64,000 nucleotides of DNA from Ramlibacter aurantiacus (GCF_016722895.1 NZ_JAEQNA010000001.1:1240001-1304000), one strand, 5' to 3'; positions 25,831-36,779 are shown, counted from the first letter of the stretch. Notes: a model not told the origin generated them from the sequence alone. Made by a program: numbers and translations.

Positions 25831-26565
25831 ATGCTCCCCTCGCACGACCTCGCCCGGGCCTTCGCGCCAACGGGCCGCCTGCGCGCCTCCATCAACCTGG
25901 GCAACCCCATCCTGGCCGGCCGACGGCCCGCATCGGGCGAGGTCTTCGGCGTCTCGATCGACCTGGCTCGCGCGCTGGGCGAGCGGCTGGGCCTGCCCGT
26001 GGACCTGCTGGTGTTCGACACCGCCGGCCGCTCGGTGGAGGCGGTGACCCGCGAGGAGGCCGACATCGGGTTCTTCGCCATCGACCCCGAGCGTGGCAAA
26101 GGCATCCGCTTCACCGCGCCCTACGTGCTGAGCGAAGGCTGCTACCTGGTACGCGAGGGCTCCGCGCTCGCTTCCGACGACGAGGTCGACCGCCCCGGCG
26201 CGCGGGTGGTCGTCGGCCAGGGCAGCGCCTACGACCTGCACCTGTCGCGCACCCTGCAGCACGCCACCATCGAGCGCGCCCCCTCGTCGCCGGCGGTGGT
26301 CGATACCTTCGTCGCCGGCTCGGCCGACGTGGCGGCCGGAGTGAAGCAGCAACTCGAAGCCGACGCACGGCGCCTCGGTGGCCTGCGCCTGCTGCCCGGC
26401 CACTTCATGGTGATCCGCCAGGCCATGGGCTGCCCCGCCAGGCGCGAGCCCGCCGTGGGCGACGCCCTGGCGGCCTTTGTCGAAGACATGAAAGCCAGCG
26501 GCTTCGTCGCCCAGGCGCTCGCGCGCCACGGCATCGACGGTGCGTCGGTCGCACCCGCTCACTAG
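25831..26565 (+). CDS. Periplasmic-binding-protein-like (PBP2) domain protein without a signal peptide
   Basis: A 244-residue protein with the family 3 solute-binding fold: RLRASINLGNPILAGRRPAS, SIDLARALGERLGLPVDLLV, EADIGFFAIDPERGKGIRFT and VVVGQGSAYDLHLSRTLQ. The N-terminus (MLPSHDLARAFAPTGRLRAS) has no hydrophobic leader, so the product appears cytoplasmic, unlike normal amino-acid binding proteins. It follows suhB by six bases and precedes a thioesterase. It could be a ligand sensor or an enzyme-like PBP2 domain. No partner permease is present. Confidence 0.72.
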   Translation: MLPSHDLARAFAPTGRLRASINLGNPILAGRRPASGEVFGVSIDLARALGERLGLPVDLLVFDTAGRSVEAVTREEADIGFFAIDPERGKGIRFTAPYVLSEGCYLVREGSALASDDEVDRPGARVVVGQGSAYDLHLSRTLQHATIERAPSSPAVVDTFVAGSADVAAGVKQQLEADARRLGGLRLLPGHFMVIRQAMGCPARREPAVGDALAAFVEDMKASGFVAQALARHGIDGASVAPAH

Positions 26566-26575
26566 GACCTCTCCG

Positions 26576-27064
26576 ATGGACCTGCCCGCCCACCAGCTCA
26601 CGATGACGGTGCTGATGACACCGGAGACCGCCAACTTCGCCGGCAACGTGCACGGCGGCCACCTTCTCAAGTGGCTGGACCAGGTGGCCTATGCCTGCGC
26701 CAGCCGCTACGCCGGCAAGTACGTGGTCACCGTGTCGGTGGACCAGGTCACCTTCCGCGAACCCATCCTGGTGGGTGAACTGGTGACCTTTCTGGCCTGC
26801 GTCAACCACACCGGCACCAGCTCGATGGAAGTGGGCATCAAGGTGCTGGCACAGGACATCCGCAGCCAGAACGTGCGCCACGTCAACAGCTGCTTCTTCA
26901 CCATGGTGGCGGTGGACGACGACCGCAAGCCGGTCCCGGTGCCGCCGCTGCGGCCCTTCACGCCCGACGAGAAGCGCCGCTGGCAGGCCGCGATCACGCG
27001 CAAGTCGCTGCGCGAGGAAATGCGGCGCCGGCTGGAGTCGGCCTCGCAGGGCACCGGCGCCTGA
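26576..27064 (+). CDS. Acyl-CoA thioesterase, YciA-type hotdog fold
   Basis: A 162-residue hotdog-fold hydrolase. MTVLMTPETANFAGNVHGGH, then LLKWLDQVAYACASRYAG, is the YciA/BACH motif with the catalytic Asp in KWLDQ. VSVDQVTFREPILVGELVTF follows. It hydrolyses acyl-CoA, but the chain length cannot be read from sequence. ATG 26576 follows the upstream stop closely, so it is likely the end of the suhB transcript. Confidence 0.88.
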   Translation: MDLPAHQLTMTVLMTPETANFAGNVHGGHLLKWLDQVAYACASRYAGKYVVTVSVDQVTFREPILVGELVTFLACVNHTGTSSMEVGIKVLAQDIRSQNVRHVNSCFFTMVAVDDDRKPVPVPPLRPFTPDEKRRWQAAITRKSLREEMRRRLESASQGTGA

Positions 27065-27083
27065 GCCTGGCGCCGGCGTCGCG

Positions 27084-27521
27084 TCACTTCGAGCCGCGCC
27101 GCGACTGCGGCAACTTCGCTGTCTCCGCAGGCGCCAGCTTGCCTGCCCCGGCTGCCCGCAGCAGGCGCTTGAAGGTGGGGCATTCGGAATGGTTGGGCGC
27201 CGGGCACACCGCCGCGTGCCGCAGGCCCTTGCTCAAGGCCTGCAGGCGCTTGATGGTGCGGTCGATCTCGTCGGCCTTGCCGTCCAGCGACCGGCGGTCG
27301 ATCGCCATGCGTCCATCGGCCGAGAACATGCCCCTGATCTCGTCGAGCGAGAAGCCGGCCGCCCGACCCAGGGCGATCAAGGACAACTGATCCAGCACGG
27401 CCGGCGAGAACGTCCTGCGCAAGCCCGACCGTCCGGTGGAGGCGATCAGCCCCTTGTCCTCGTAATAACGCAAGGCCGAAGCGGGTATGCCGGACCGCCT
27501 GGCCACCTCCACGATGTCCAT
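27084..27521 (-). CDS. MerR-family transcriptional regulator
   Basis: A 145-residue regulator with the MerR winged helix (DIVEVARRSGIPASALRYYE, DKGLI) and a dimer coiled coil (DGKADEIDRTIKRLQALSKG). Two Cys near the C-terminus (AVCPAPNHSECPTFKRLL) could sense a metal or redox state, but they do not form the four-Cys SoxR cluster. It diverges from the DUF2938 operon, and the shared gap carries a palindrome inside a 19-bp-spaced promoter, the classic MerR arrangement. Confidence 0.87.
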   Translation of the reverse strand: MDIVEVARRSGIPASALRYYEDKGLIASTGRSGLRRTFSPAVLDQLSLIALGRAAGFSLDEIRGMFSADGRMAIDRRSLDGKADEIDRTIKRLQALSKGLRHAAVCPAPNHSECPTFKRLLRAAGAGKLAPAETAKLPQSRRGSK

Positions 27522-27531
27522 GAAAAAGTCC

Positions 27532-27562
27532 TTGACCTCAAGTTGACTTGAATTTGCATAGT
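27532..27562 (+). promoter_or_regulatory. MerR-type promoter with SoxR-like palindromic operator
   Basis: TTGACC (27532-27537) and CATAGT (27557-27562) are spaced 19 bases, the overlong spacing MerR regulators correct by DNA twisting. Inside the spacer, TCAAGT-TG-ACTTGA (27538-27551) is a perfect inverted repeat and resembles the SoxR core CTCAAGTTAACTTGAG. It drives the plus-strand operon beginning at 27600. Confidence 0.65.
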
Positions 27563-27599
27563 GGGCTCCATGCCACTTCCCGTCAACCAAGGAAAGACC

Positions 27600-28097
27600 A
27601 TGGATCCTCTCGTACAGGACATCGCCCGCGTCGCACTGGTCGGTGTCGGCGCCACCGCCACGCTGGACCTCTGGCTGCTGTTGCAGCAGCGCCTGGGCGG
27701 CCCGCCGCTCGACTTCTCGCCGATCGGCCGCTGGGTCGGCCATTGGCCGCGTGGCGTCTTCAGGCACGTCGCCATTGCCAAGGCCGAAGCCATCGAGGGC
27801 GAGCGCACCCTTGGCTGGTCGTTCCACTATGCGACCGGCCTGGCCTTCGCCGCGCTGCTGGTCGGCTTGGAGGGGGTCGAGTGGACCCGGAGTCCGACGG
27901 TGCTGCCCGCGCTGGCCATCGGAATCGGAACCGTGCTGGCGCCGTGGCTCGTGATGCAACCGGCCCTGGGCGCCGGCATCGCCGCGGCCCGCACGCCGTC
28001 GCCCCTGAAGAGCCGCGCCCGCAGCCTCGCCAACCACGCCGTCTTCGGGCTCGGGCTGTACCTGAGCGCCCTGTTCATCGCCTGGATCTCGCGATGA
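27600..28097 (+). CDS. DUF2938 integral membrane protein
   Basis: A 165-residue protein with about four hydrophobic segments (VALVGVGATATLDLWLLLQQ; YATGLAFAALLVGLEGV; VLPALAIGIGTVLAPWLVMQ; NHAVFGLGLYLSALFIAWIS). The motif GRWVGHWPRGVFRH between the first two matches DUF2938, whose function is unknown. AAGGAAAG precedes the ATG. It is the first gene of the operon apparently controlled by the adjacent MerR regulator. Confidence 0.82.
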   Translation: MDPLVQDIARVALVGVGATATLDLWLLLQQRLGGPPLDFSPIGRWVGHWPRGVFRHVAIAKAEAIEGERTLGWSFHYATGLAFAALLVGLEGVEWTRSPTVLPALAIGIGTVLAPWLVMQPALGAGIAAARTPSPLKSRARSLANHAVFGLGLYLSALFIAWISR

Positions 28098-28138
28098 GGC
28101 TTCTCGCCCATGAGATCCCCCACTCCAAGGACCGCACC

Positions 28139-28729
28139 ATGAAATCCCTCGCCGTCATCTATCACAGCGCCAACGGCCACACCGAGCGCATCGCCGGACT
28201 CATCGCGCAAGGCGCGCAGACCGTCCCCGGCGTGCGCGTGCACCTGCTGAAGGCCGCCGACCTGGCCCGTTCGCCCGAGCGACTGCTGGACTTCGATGGC
28301 TTCGTCTTCGGGTCGCCCACCTACCTCGGCGGCGTCTCCGCGCCCTTCAAGGCGTTCATGGATGCCACGGGCCGCCTGTGGAAGACGCACGCCCTCAAGG
28401 GCAGGCTGGCCGCCGGCTTCACCGTGTCCGCCCTGCCTTCGGGCGACAAGCAGTCGACGCTGATGTCCCTGTTCGTCTTCGCCATGCAACACGGCATGTT
28501 CTGGGTCGGCAACGCGATCCTGCCGGAGCAGCATGGGGGCGTTCCCGTCGACGAAGCCGCCAACAGGCTCGGCTCCTGGTCCGGGCTGATGGCGCAGGCC
28601 GGCCACTCGGCTCCGGCCGGCAGCACGTTCGCGCCGGGGGATCTCAAGACGGCCCGGATGTTCGGCGCCAACCTGGCCCGGGCGCTGGCCTGCGTGGCAT
28701 GCGAGCGGCAGGCGGAGGTGGCGCGATGA
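28139..28729 (+). CDS. Flavodoxin-family NAD(P)H-dependent FMN reductase
   Basis: A 196-residue WrbA/flavodoxin-like protein. The N-terminal phosphate loop is VIYHSANGHTERIAGLIAQG, and FVFGSPTYLGGVSAPFKAFM forms the flavin edge. Such proteins reduce quinones, azo or nitro compounds, or chromate. AAGG eight bases upstream supports ATG 28139; ATG 28094, which overlaps the DUF2938 stop, would add 15 residues. Co-expression with two small membrane proteins under a MerR regulator suggests a stress-induced redox function. Confidence 0.83.
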   Translation: MKSLAVIYHSANGHTERIAGLIAQGAQTVPGVRVHLLKAADLARSPERLLDFDGFVFGSPTYLGGVSAPFKAFMDATGRLWKTHALKGRLAAGFTVSALPSGDKQSTLMSLFVFAMQHGMFWVGNAILPEQHGGVPVDEAANRLGSWSGLMAQAGHSAPAGSTFAPGDLKTARMFGANLARALACVACERQAEVAR

Positions 28730-28953
28730 TCCCCCGCCGCTGGGAGCCGGTGCTGTTCGGCCTCCTGCTGTCGGGCCTGATGTCGCTGGTCGTCTCCGCG
28801 ATCTCGACCGCCGTGTCGCAGGGATTCGGCGAAGGCTTCGCGGCCGTCTGGGCCACGTCCTGGGTCACGGCCTGGCTGCTGGCTTTCCCGATCGTGCTGC
28901 TGGTGGGTCCCGTTGCCCGTCGCATCGTCCGGACACTGCTCGCGCCGGAGTGA
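28726..28953 (+). CDS. DUF2798 small membrane protein
   Basis: A 75-residue protein with two transmembrane helices (EPVLFGLLLSGLMSLVVSAI; TAWLLAFPIVLLVGPVARR), matching DUF2798 in length and layout. The start overlaps the upstream stop (ATGA at 28726-28729), so it is translated with the flavoprotein gene. Function unknown; it is the last gene of the MerR-controlled set. Confidence 0.82.
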   Translation: MIPRRWEPVLFGLLLSGLMSLVVSAISTAVSQGFGEGFAAVWATSWVTAWLLAFPIVLLVGPVARRIVRTLLAPE

Positions 28954-28984
28954 GGCCGCGCCCCGGCCGCTGCCCGTGCGGGCC

Positions 28985-29593
28985 CTACCGCACCGGGATC
29001 ATCAGGTGCTGGTAGGGCGTGCCCGGCCACATCACGTAGGGCACCCGGGTGTCGGGCTTGGCGTCCTTGGGATACATCTCGTAGAACGACGGCTCGGCGC
29101 CCACGATCATCACGTGCGGGCCGGTCTTGACCCAGTTGTTGTCGGCGGTGGGTTTTTGCGCATGCGGGTCGGTGTTGCTCGCGTCGGTGCCGCCCTCGAG
29201 CATGTACATGAAGCCCACCTTGCCGGCCGGCGGCGGCTTTTTCTCCATCCAGGCCTGGGCCCACTCCATCGCGGCCTTGTCCATGCACATCGGGTCCGGG
29301 CCGGGCGTGGCCGGGTTGTCGGGCATGCAGGTGAATCCGTTCTTGCCCTGGCGCAGGGTGCGCATCTTGCCGTCCGCCTCCACGGCCACGACGGTGGCGC
29401 CCTGTGCCACCTGCCGCGGGGCGGCGCGTTCGGCGCTCTGGATCAGCTGGCGATCGTCGGCCTTGGCCGGTTTGGCAGCCTGGGCCTTGGCCGGGGCCTT
29501 GTCGGCGGCGGCCGGCGCAGTCGCGGGCGATGGGGCATGGACCGCGAGCGCGGCAAAAAGGGCGCACGCGGAAAGAAGCAGCTTGTTCATCAT
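28985..29593 (-). CDS. Secreted hypothetical protein
   Basis: About 202 residues. The signal peptide (MNKLLLSACALFAALAVHAP) leads into an Ala/Lys-rich linker (ADKAPAKAQAAKPAKADD), then a folded region with NGFTCMPDNPATPGPDPMCM, EWAQAWMEKKPPPAGKVGFM, YMLEGGTDASNTDP and PHVMIVG. Similar uncharacterised proteins occur widely in proteobacteria, but I do not know their function. GGAG lies upstream, and ATG 29593 or 29590 may be used. It diverges from mutS. Confidence 0.75.
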   Translation of the reverse strand: MMNKLLLSACALFAALAVHAPSPATAPAAADKAPAKAQAAKPAKADDRQLIQSAERAAPRQVAQGATVVAVEADGKMRTLRQGKNGFTCMPDNPATPGPDPMCMDKAAMEWAQAWMEKKPPPAGKVGFMYMLEGGTDASNTDPHAQKPTADNNWVKTGPHVMIVGAEPSFYEMYPKDAKPDTRVPYVMWPGTPYQHLMIPVR

Positions 29594-29762
29594 GGGCTCC
29601 TTCACAAGCTCGCCGGGCCCGAGCCACTCCGGCCGGCCCGGAAAGCGGCGCGATGATGCGCCGGAACGCGCAAAGGGGTGTACGCCGCAGCCGCCAACAC
29701 CTGTAGTTGCCCGCTGACGGAACCGCACCCGGCGACAATACCGGCCCTTCCAGACGACCCGC

Positions 29763-32387
29763 ATGAAACTTCCTGCCGACGCCCCGGAGGTGGCCCCCAC
29801 GCCGGGCGACCTCGACAAGCACACCCCCATGATGGCGCAGTACCTGGCCGTCAAGCACCAGTACCCGGACATCCTGGTCTTCTACCGGATGGGCGACTTC
29901 TACGAGCTGTTCTGGGAAGACGCCGAGAAGGCCGCGCGCCTGCTGGACATCACGCTCACCCGGCGCGGCCAGTCGGCTGGCCGACCCATCACCATGGCCG
30001 GCGTGCCCTTCCACGCGGCCGAGACCTACCTCGCTCGGCTGATCCGCATGGGCGAGTCGGTCGCCATCTGCGAACAGATCGGCGAAGTGGGCGCCAGCAA
30101 GGGGCCGGTGGAACGCAAGGTGGTGCGCGTGGTCACGCCCGGCACCCTCACCGACACCGCCCTGCTGCACGACAAGAGCGAGGCGCTGCTGCTGGCCGTG
30201 CAGCAAGGGCCGCGCAACCGGCTGGGCCTGGCCTGGATGGCGCTGACCCAGGGCATGGTGCACCTGGCCGAATGCGCCGGCGATGAACTGGAGCCATGGG
30301 TCGGCCGCATCGGCGCCAGCGAGGTGATCTACAGCGGCGAGGTGACGCCGGCGTTCGAGCAGCGCCTGAAGGCCCTGCAGTCCGCGGGCGCGCCCTCGCT
30401 GGCGTTGCGCCCCGCGTTCCAGTTCGACGCCGGCCTGGGCCAGCGCAAGCTGCTCGAGCAACTGCAGGCCACCAGCCTTGCGGCCTGGGACGCGCAATCA
30501 CTGGAGCAGGCCCACGCGGCCGCGGCCGCCCTGCTGGCGTACGCCGAACACACGCAGGGCCGGGCCCTGACGCACGTGCACGCCCTGCAGGTGCAGCGCG
30601 ACGACGAACTGATCGACCTGCCGCAGGCCACCCGGCGCAACCTGGAGCTGGTGCAGACCCTGCGCGGCGACGACGGCCCGACCTTGTTCAAACTGCTGGA
30701 CGCCTGCGTGACCGGCATGGGCAGCCGCCTGCTCAAGTGCTGGCTGCTGGAGCCGCGGCGAGACCGCACGGCGGCCACCCAGCGCCAGGATGCCATCGCG
30801 GCCCTGCGCGAAGGACCGCTGGACGCGTTGCGCGGGGCCTTCAAGGGCATCAACGACATCGAACGGATCACCGCCCGCCTGGCCCTGCGCCAGGTGCGTC
30901 CGCGCGAGCTGGTGGGCCTGCGCCAGTCGCTGGAGCTGGCGGCGCAGCTGGCACCCATCCTGGCCAGCCAGGCCGGGCTGCTGGGCGAGATCGGTTCGCA
31001 GCTGCAGGCGCCGCCGGGCTGCGCCGAGCGCCTGGCCGGCACGCTGATGGCCGAGCCCGCCGCGCTGGTTCGCGACGGCGGTGTCATCGCCGCCGGCTGC
31101 GACGCCGACCTCGACGAGCTGCGGGCCATCCAAAACAACGCCGATGGCTTCCTGCTGCAGCTGGAAGCGCAGGAGCGCGAGCGCACCGGCATCGCCAACC
31201 TGCGCGTGCAGTTCAACCGGGTGCACGGTTTCTACATCGAGGTCACGCAGGGACAGCTGGACAAGGTGCCGGCCGATTACCGCCGGCGCCAGACGCTGAA
31301 GAACGCCGAGCGCTTCATCACCCCGGAGCTGAAGGCGTTCGAAGACAAGGCGCTGTCGGCCCAGGAGCGGGCCCTGGCGCGCGAGAAGTGGCTCTACGAG
31401 CAGTTGCTCGACGAGCTGCAGGCCCACGTGCCCGCGCTCACCCGGCTGGCGCGGGCCATCGCTTCGCTGGATGCGCTGTGCGCGCTGGCCGAGCGCTCGC
31501 TCACGCTGGGCTGGTGCCGCCCGCAGTTCACGCGCGAACCGGGCATCGAGATCGCGCAGGGCCGCCATCCGGTGGTGGAGGCACGGCTGGCCGAGACCGG
31601 CAGCGGCGCCTTCATTCCCAACGACACGCGGCTGGGGCCCAAGCAGCGCATGCAGATCATCACGGGGCCCAACATGGGCGGCAAGAGCACCTACATGCGG
31701 CAGGTGGCGCTGATCTGCCTGCTCGCCTCGATGGGGTCGTGGGTGCCGGCGCGCAGTTGCCGCCTGGGGCCGATGGATGCGATCCACACCCGCATCGGCG
31801 CGGCCGACGACCTGGCCAATGCGCAATCCACCTTCATGCTGGAGATGACCGAGGCCGCGCAGATCCTGCACGCGGCCACGCCGCGCAGCCTGGTGCTGAT
31901 GGACGAGATCGGCCGGGGCACGTCCACCTTCGACGGCCTGGCGCTGGCCTCGGGCATCGCCGCCTACCTGCACGACCGGACACAGGCCTACACCCTGTTC
32001 GCCACGCACTACTTCGAACTCACCGAGTTCCCGGCGCGGCACCATGCCGCCGTCAACTGGCACGTGAGCGCCACCGAATCCGGCCACGACATCGTGTTCC
32101 TGCACGAGTTGCAGCCCGGCCCCGCCAGCCGTAGCTACGGCATCCAGGTGGCGCGGCTGGCGGGCATGCCCGCGGCCGTGGTCCACCACGCGCGCCATGC
32201 CCTCGCCGCGCTGGAGGAACAACAGACGCAGGCCCGCGAGCAGGTAGACTTGTTCGCACCTGCGCCCGAGCCCGCCGTGGCCACGCGCAGTCCGGCCGAG
32301 GCCGCGCTGGCCGCCCTCGATCCGGACGCGATGAGCCCCCGCGAGGCCCTGGACGCGCTCTACCAACTCAAGAAGCTCAGCTCATGA
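29763..32387 (+). CDS. mutS: DNA mismatch repair protein MutS
   Basis: An 874-residue mismatch-recognition ATPase. Domain I has the Phe-x-Glu mismatch wedge ([17 protein letters not shown]). The core clamp carries [20 protein letters not shown] and [20 protein letters not shown]. The ATPase has Walker [16 protein letters not shown] and [20 protein letters not shown]. Length fits the family. The ATG at 29763 follows a short leader with GACAAT as a possible -10. Its stop overlaps the next ATG. No mutL is in the window. Confidence 0.97.
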   Translation: MKLPADAPEVAPTPGDLDKHTPMMAQYLAVKHQYPDILVFYRMGDFYELFWEDAEKAARLLDITLTRRGQSAGRPITMAGVPFHAAETYLARLIRMGESVAICEQIGEVGASKGPVERKVVRVVTPGTLTDTALLHDKSEALLLAVQQGPRNRLGLAWMALTQGMVHLAECAGDELEPWVGRIGASEVIYSGEVTPAFEQRLKALQSAGAPSLALRPAFQFDAGLGQRKLLEQLQATSLAAWDAQSLEQAHAAAAALLAYAEHTQGRALTHVHALQVQRDDELIDLPQATRRNLELVQTLRGDDGPTLFKLLDACVTGMGSRLLKCWLLEPRRDRTAATQRQDAIAALREGPLDALRGAFKGINDIERITARLALRQVRPRELVGLRQSLELAAQLAPILASQAGLLGEIGSQLQAPPGCAERLAGTLMAEPAALVRDGGVIAAGCDADLDELRAIQNNADGFLLQLEAQERERTGIANLRVQFNRVHGFYIEVTQGQLDKVPADYRRRQTLKNAERFITPELKAFEDKALSAQERALAREKWLYEQLLDELQAHVPALTRLARAIASLDALCALAERSLTLGWCRPQFTREPGIEIAQGRHPVVEARLAETGSGAFIPNDTRLGPKQRMQIITGPNMGGKSTYMRQVALICLLASMGSWVPARSCRLGPMDAIHTRIGAADDLANAQSTFMLEMTEAAQILHAATPRSLVLMDEIGRGTSTFDGLALASGIAAYLHDRTQAYTLFATHYFELTEFPARHHAAVNWHVSATESGHDIVFLHELQPGPASRSYGIQVARLAGMPAAVVHHARHALAALEEQQTQAREQVDLFAPAPEPAVATRSPAEAALAALDPDAMSPREALDALYQLKKLSS

Positions 32388-33211
32388 CCTACTGCGTCGG
32401 CATCCGGCTCAACGCAGGCCTGGTGTTCCTCTCGGACTCGCGCACCAACGCCGGCGTGGACCACATCAGCACCTTTCGCAAGATGCTGATCTACGAGCGC
32501 AGCGGCGACCGCTTCATGGTGCTGCTCACCGCGGGCAACCTCTCCATCGCGCAGACCATCCGCGAAGCGCTGCAGACCGAGGAACTCACCGACGGGGACG
32601 CCACCGAACCCCTGACCATCTGGAACGTCCGCAGCATGTTCGATGCCGCGCGCGTGCTGGGCCAGACGGTGCGGCGGATGCACCAGCGCGAGGGCGAATC
32701 GCTGCGCCGCGCCGGGCTCGACTTCAACGTGTCGCTGATCTTCGGCGGACAGGTGGCCGGCGAACCGCCGCGCCTGTTCAACGTCTACTCGGCCGGCAAC
32801 TTCATCGAGGCCACGGCCGAGACGCCGTTCTTCCAGATCGGGGAATTCAAGTACGGCAAGCCGGTGCTGGACCGGCTGCTCAGGCCGGAGACGCCGCTGG
32901 CCGAAGCCACCAAGTGCGCCCTGGTGTCGATGGACTCGACGATGAAGTCCAACCTGTCGGTGGGACCGCCGCTGGACCTGGTGGTGTACGAAACCGACCG
33001 GCTCTCCTCCGAGCGTGTCGCGTGCATCGACATGGCCAACCCGTACTACCGGATGGTGCACGAGAGCTGGGGCCAGCGCCTGCGCGAGGCGTTCGACAGC
33101 CTGCCCGACCCGGTGTGGGACGGCGAGCAGACCGACACGCCGCTGCGCGTGAACTGCGGCTCGCGCAAGCCGCTGCCCAAGATCACCGACCCTGGCGAGA
33201 AGCTCCTGTAG
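32384..33211 (+). CDS. Proteasome-type protease, Anbu/COG3484 family
   Basis: A 275-residue Ntn-hydrolase. [20 protein letters not shown] followed by [14 protein letters not shown] places Thr2 (exposed after Met removal), D18 and K33 as the proteasome catalytic set. [20 protein letters not shown] and [20 protein letters not shown] follow. Anbu is the ancestral-beta-subunit homologue of HslV and proteasome beta subunits. Elsewhere it often sits with transglutaminase, alpha-E and ATP-grasp genes, none of which is here; instead it overlaps the mutS stop. The separate BPH family is an alternative assignment. Confidence 0.85.
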   Translation: MTYCVGIRLNAGLVFLSDSRTNAGVDHISTFRKMLIYERSGDRFMVLLTAGNLSIAQTIREALQTEELTDGDATEPLTIWNVRSMFDAARVLGQTVRRMHQREGESLRRAGLDFNVSLIFGGQVAGEPPRLFNVYSAGNFIEATAETPFFQIGEFKYGKPVLDRLLRPETPLAEATKCALVSMDSTMKSNLSVGPPLDLVVYETDRLSSERVACIDMANPYYRMVHESWGQRLREAFDSLPDPVWDGEQTDTPLRVNCGSRKPLPKITDPGEKLL

Positions 33212-33220
33212 CCGCTGCGT

Positions 33221-34033
33221 TCACAGCCACGAGGCCGTCGCCAGCACCACGATGCCGAACACGATGCGATACCAGGCGAACGGCACGAAGCTGTTGCTGG
33301 CGATGTAGCGCAGCAGCCAGCGCACGCAAAGCCACGCACTGGCGAACGAGAACAGCAGGCCCACCAGGAACATCGGCAGGTCGGCCGCCGAGAGCAGCGC
33401 ACGTTCTTTCCAGAGGCTGTAGCCGCCGGCGCCGATGAGGGTGGGAATGGCGAGGTAGAACGAAAAATCGGTGGCGCTGCGGCGTGAAAGGCCCAGCAGC
33501 ATGCCACCGATGATGGTGGCGCCGCTTCGGCTCATGCCGGGCACCAGCGCCACGCACTGCACCAGGCCCACCTTGAGCGCGTCCCAGGGCTTCATGTGGT
33601 CGACTTCGTGGATGCGCACGGTCTGCGCGTGCGCCTGCCGCCGCTCGGCCCAAAGGATGATGAAGCCGCCCACGATCAAGGCGCTGGCGACCACCTGGGG
33701 GGTGAACAGGTGCGCCTTGATGGCCGCGCCGAGCAAGAGGCCCAGCACCACGGCCGGCACCACGCCGATCGCCACGTTGATCCAGAAGGCACGGGCCTTG
33801 ACCTCATGGGGAAGGGCCACCACCGTGCGCCGCAGGCGCTCCCAGTACACCAGGATCACCGCCAGGATCGCCCCGGTCTGGATGGCGATCTCGAACACCT
33901 TGGCCTTCGCGTCGGTGAACCCCAGCAGGTGGCCGGCCAGGATGAGGTGTCCGGTGCTCGAGACGGGAAGGAACTCGGTCAGGCCCTCGACGATGCCCAT
34001 CAGAGCGGCCTTGATCCACAACTCGATATCCAC
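33221..34033 (-). CDS. uppP: Undecaprenyl-diphosphatase
   Basis: A 270-residue polytopic inner-membrane enzyme (BacA/UppP) that recycles undecaprenyl pyrophosphate for cell-wall synthesis. The catalytic motifs are [20 protein letters not shown] near the N-terminus and [20 protein letters not shown] in the second half. It is convergent with the Anbu gene, with nine bases between the stops. GATAAT on the minus strand (about 34051-34056) is a plausible -10, close to the start. Confidence 0.95.
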   Translation of the reverse strand: MDIELWIKAALMGIVEGLTEFLPVSSTGHLILAGHLLGFTDAKAKVFEIAIQTGAILAVILVYWERLRRTVVALPHEVKARAFWINVAIGVVPAVVLGLLLGAAIKAHLFTPQVVASALIVGGFIILWAERRQAHAQTVRIHEVDHMKPWDALKVGLVQCVALVPGMSRSGATIIGGMLLGLSRRSATDFSFYLAIPTLIGAGGYSLWKERALLSAADLPMFLVGLLFSFASAWLCVRWLLRYIASNSFVPFAWYRIVFGIVVLATASWL

Positions 34034-34352
34034 GTACGACCCCGCTCGACAAAGAGCGCGATTATCGCTGTGCCACCCGAGCTGGCAGGGGTTGCCGAAG
34101 CGCTTTCGAGCGACCCCGCGGAGACGACGCCACAGATGCTTTTTAGAGCCATGCTCCGGCAGGGGAACAAGCCTGCGTCCTACAAAAATGGCTGAGGCTT
34201 GCCGCGTCTACTACACCCATTCCGAATGCACGAGGCCGCGGGAATTCGACTGATCCGCGCACCCCGCCACAGGAAATCACCCCGACTCCTCTGAGTCCCC
34301 TCCTCCTCCGGGGTGAGCTGGTCCGGCCCTCCGTCCCGCGACTGGCATATTC
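34034..34352. other. Gene-free stretch, possible structured transcript
   Basis: I see no credible protein gene between uppP and the repeat-rich secreted gene. The left part holds the uppP promoter region. The right part has plus-strand pairing potential: CACCCCG around 34277 with CGGGGTG around 34310, and GACTC-CTCT-GAGTC nested inside. It runs straight into the terminator at 34353-34384, although no plus-strand gene precedes it. A small RNA is possible but unproven. Confidence 0.35.
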
Positions 34353-34384
34353 GCCCCCAGGCTTCCACCTGGGGGCCTTTTTTT
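34353..34384 (+). terminator. Strong intrinsic terminator without an upstream gene
   Basis: GCCCCCAGG (34353-34361) pairs perfectly with CCTGGGGGC (34368-34376) around a six-base loop and is followed by seven T (34378-34384). Orientation is plus-strand, because the minus strand has no T-tract after the stem. The genes on both sides are on the minus strand. Confidence 0.8.
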
Positions 34385-34404
34385 GCGCGCCGGGTTCGTG
34401 GAGT

Positions 34405-34869
34405 TCAACGTCCGTGCGGCCTTGCGCCCCAGCCGCGGTGTCCGTGAGGGTGATGCGGCTTGAAGCGTCCATGGCCGGGTGCCAGGTGGATCGGCTGCTG
34501 CCCATACACCACCGGGGGCGGGCTGTAGATGACCGGCGGCTGCGAATACACCGGGGCCGGATGGACGTAGACCGGTGCGGGCTGCACGTACACGGGCGCC
34601 GGCTGGACGTAGACCGGGGCGGGCCGCACGTAGACCGGCGCCGGCCGCACGTAGACCGGCGCCGGCCTCACATAGCTCGGCGGCTGCACGTAGACCGGCG
34701 CGGGCTGCACGTAGATCGGCCGGGGGTAGTGCGTGACGCCCACCGTCACGCCCGGGCTGCTGATGACCACCGATCCATGGATCTGGGTGCCTGCCTGCGC
34801 CACGCTACAGCCCACCCACACGGCGCAGGCGGCCGCCAGGCGCATCAGCTTGTGTCGTGACGGGTTCAT
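34405..34869 (-). CDS. Secreted Pro/Tyr/Val heptad-repeat protein
   Basis: A 154-residue protein. The signal peptide (MNPSRHKLMRLAAACAVWVG, cleaved after AQA) is followed by GTQIHGSVVISSPGVTVGVT and then a run of heptads of the form PAPVYVR/Q, ending in a His/Gly/Arg-rich tail (HHPHGHRGWGARPHGR). GAGGAG sits six bases before ATG 34869. Such PxYV-rich envelope proteins are common in Burkholderiales but have no known role. The 21-bp DNA repeat should make length variable between strains. Confidence 0.78.
   Translation of the reverse strand: MNPSRHKLMRLAAACAVWVGCSVAQAGTQIHGSVVISSPGVTVGVTHYPRPIYVQPAPVYVQPPSYVRPAPVYVRPAPVYVRPAPVYVQPAPVYVQPAPVYVHPAPVYSQPPVIYSPPPVVYGQQPIHLAPGHGRFKPHHPHGHRGWGARPHGR
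34567..34719. repeat. 21-bp tandem repeat inside the secreted heptad protein
   Basis: GTAGACCGG recurs with a 21-base period from 34567 to about 34719, coding for seven-residue PAPVYVx units on the minus strand. One unit is degenerate (encodes PPSYVR). Confidence 0.85.
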
Positions 34870-34997
34870 GGACGGCTCCTCGGTCTGCGCGCGCTTCATC
34901 GACGCGACTTCCATTGGACGCTGCCGGGCCGGCGCCCGGTCCGACGAATTGGTTGCAAGCGGTAACGACCTGGGCCGCCGCCTAGAATCGAAGGCTT

Positions 34998-36779
<1,782 letters not shown>

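Noticed and set aside
27084-27521. Calling the MerR regulator SoxR
   Set aside because: The operator resembles a SoxR site, but the C-terminus has two Cys instead of the four-Cys iron-sulfur cluster motif.
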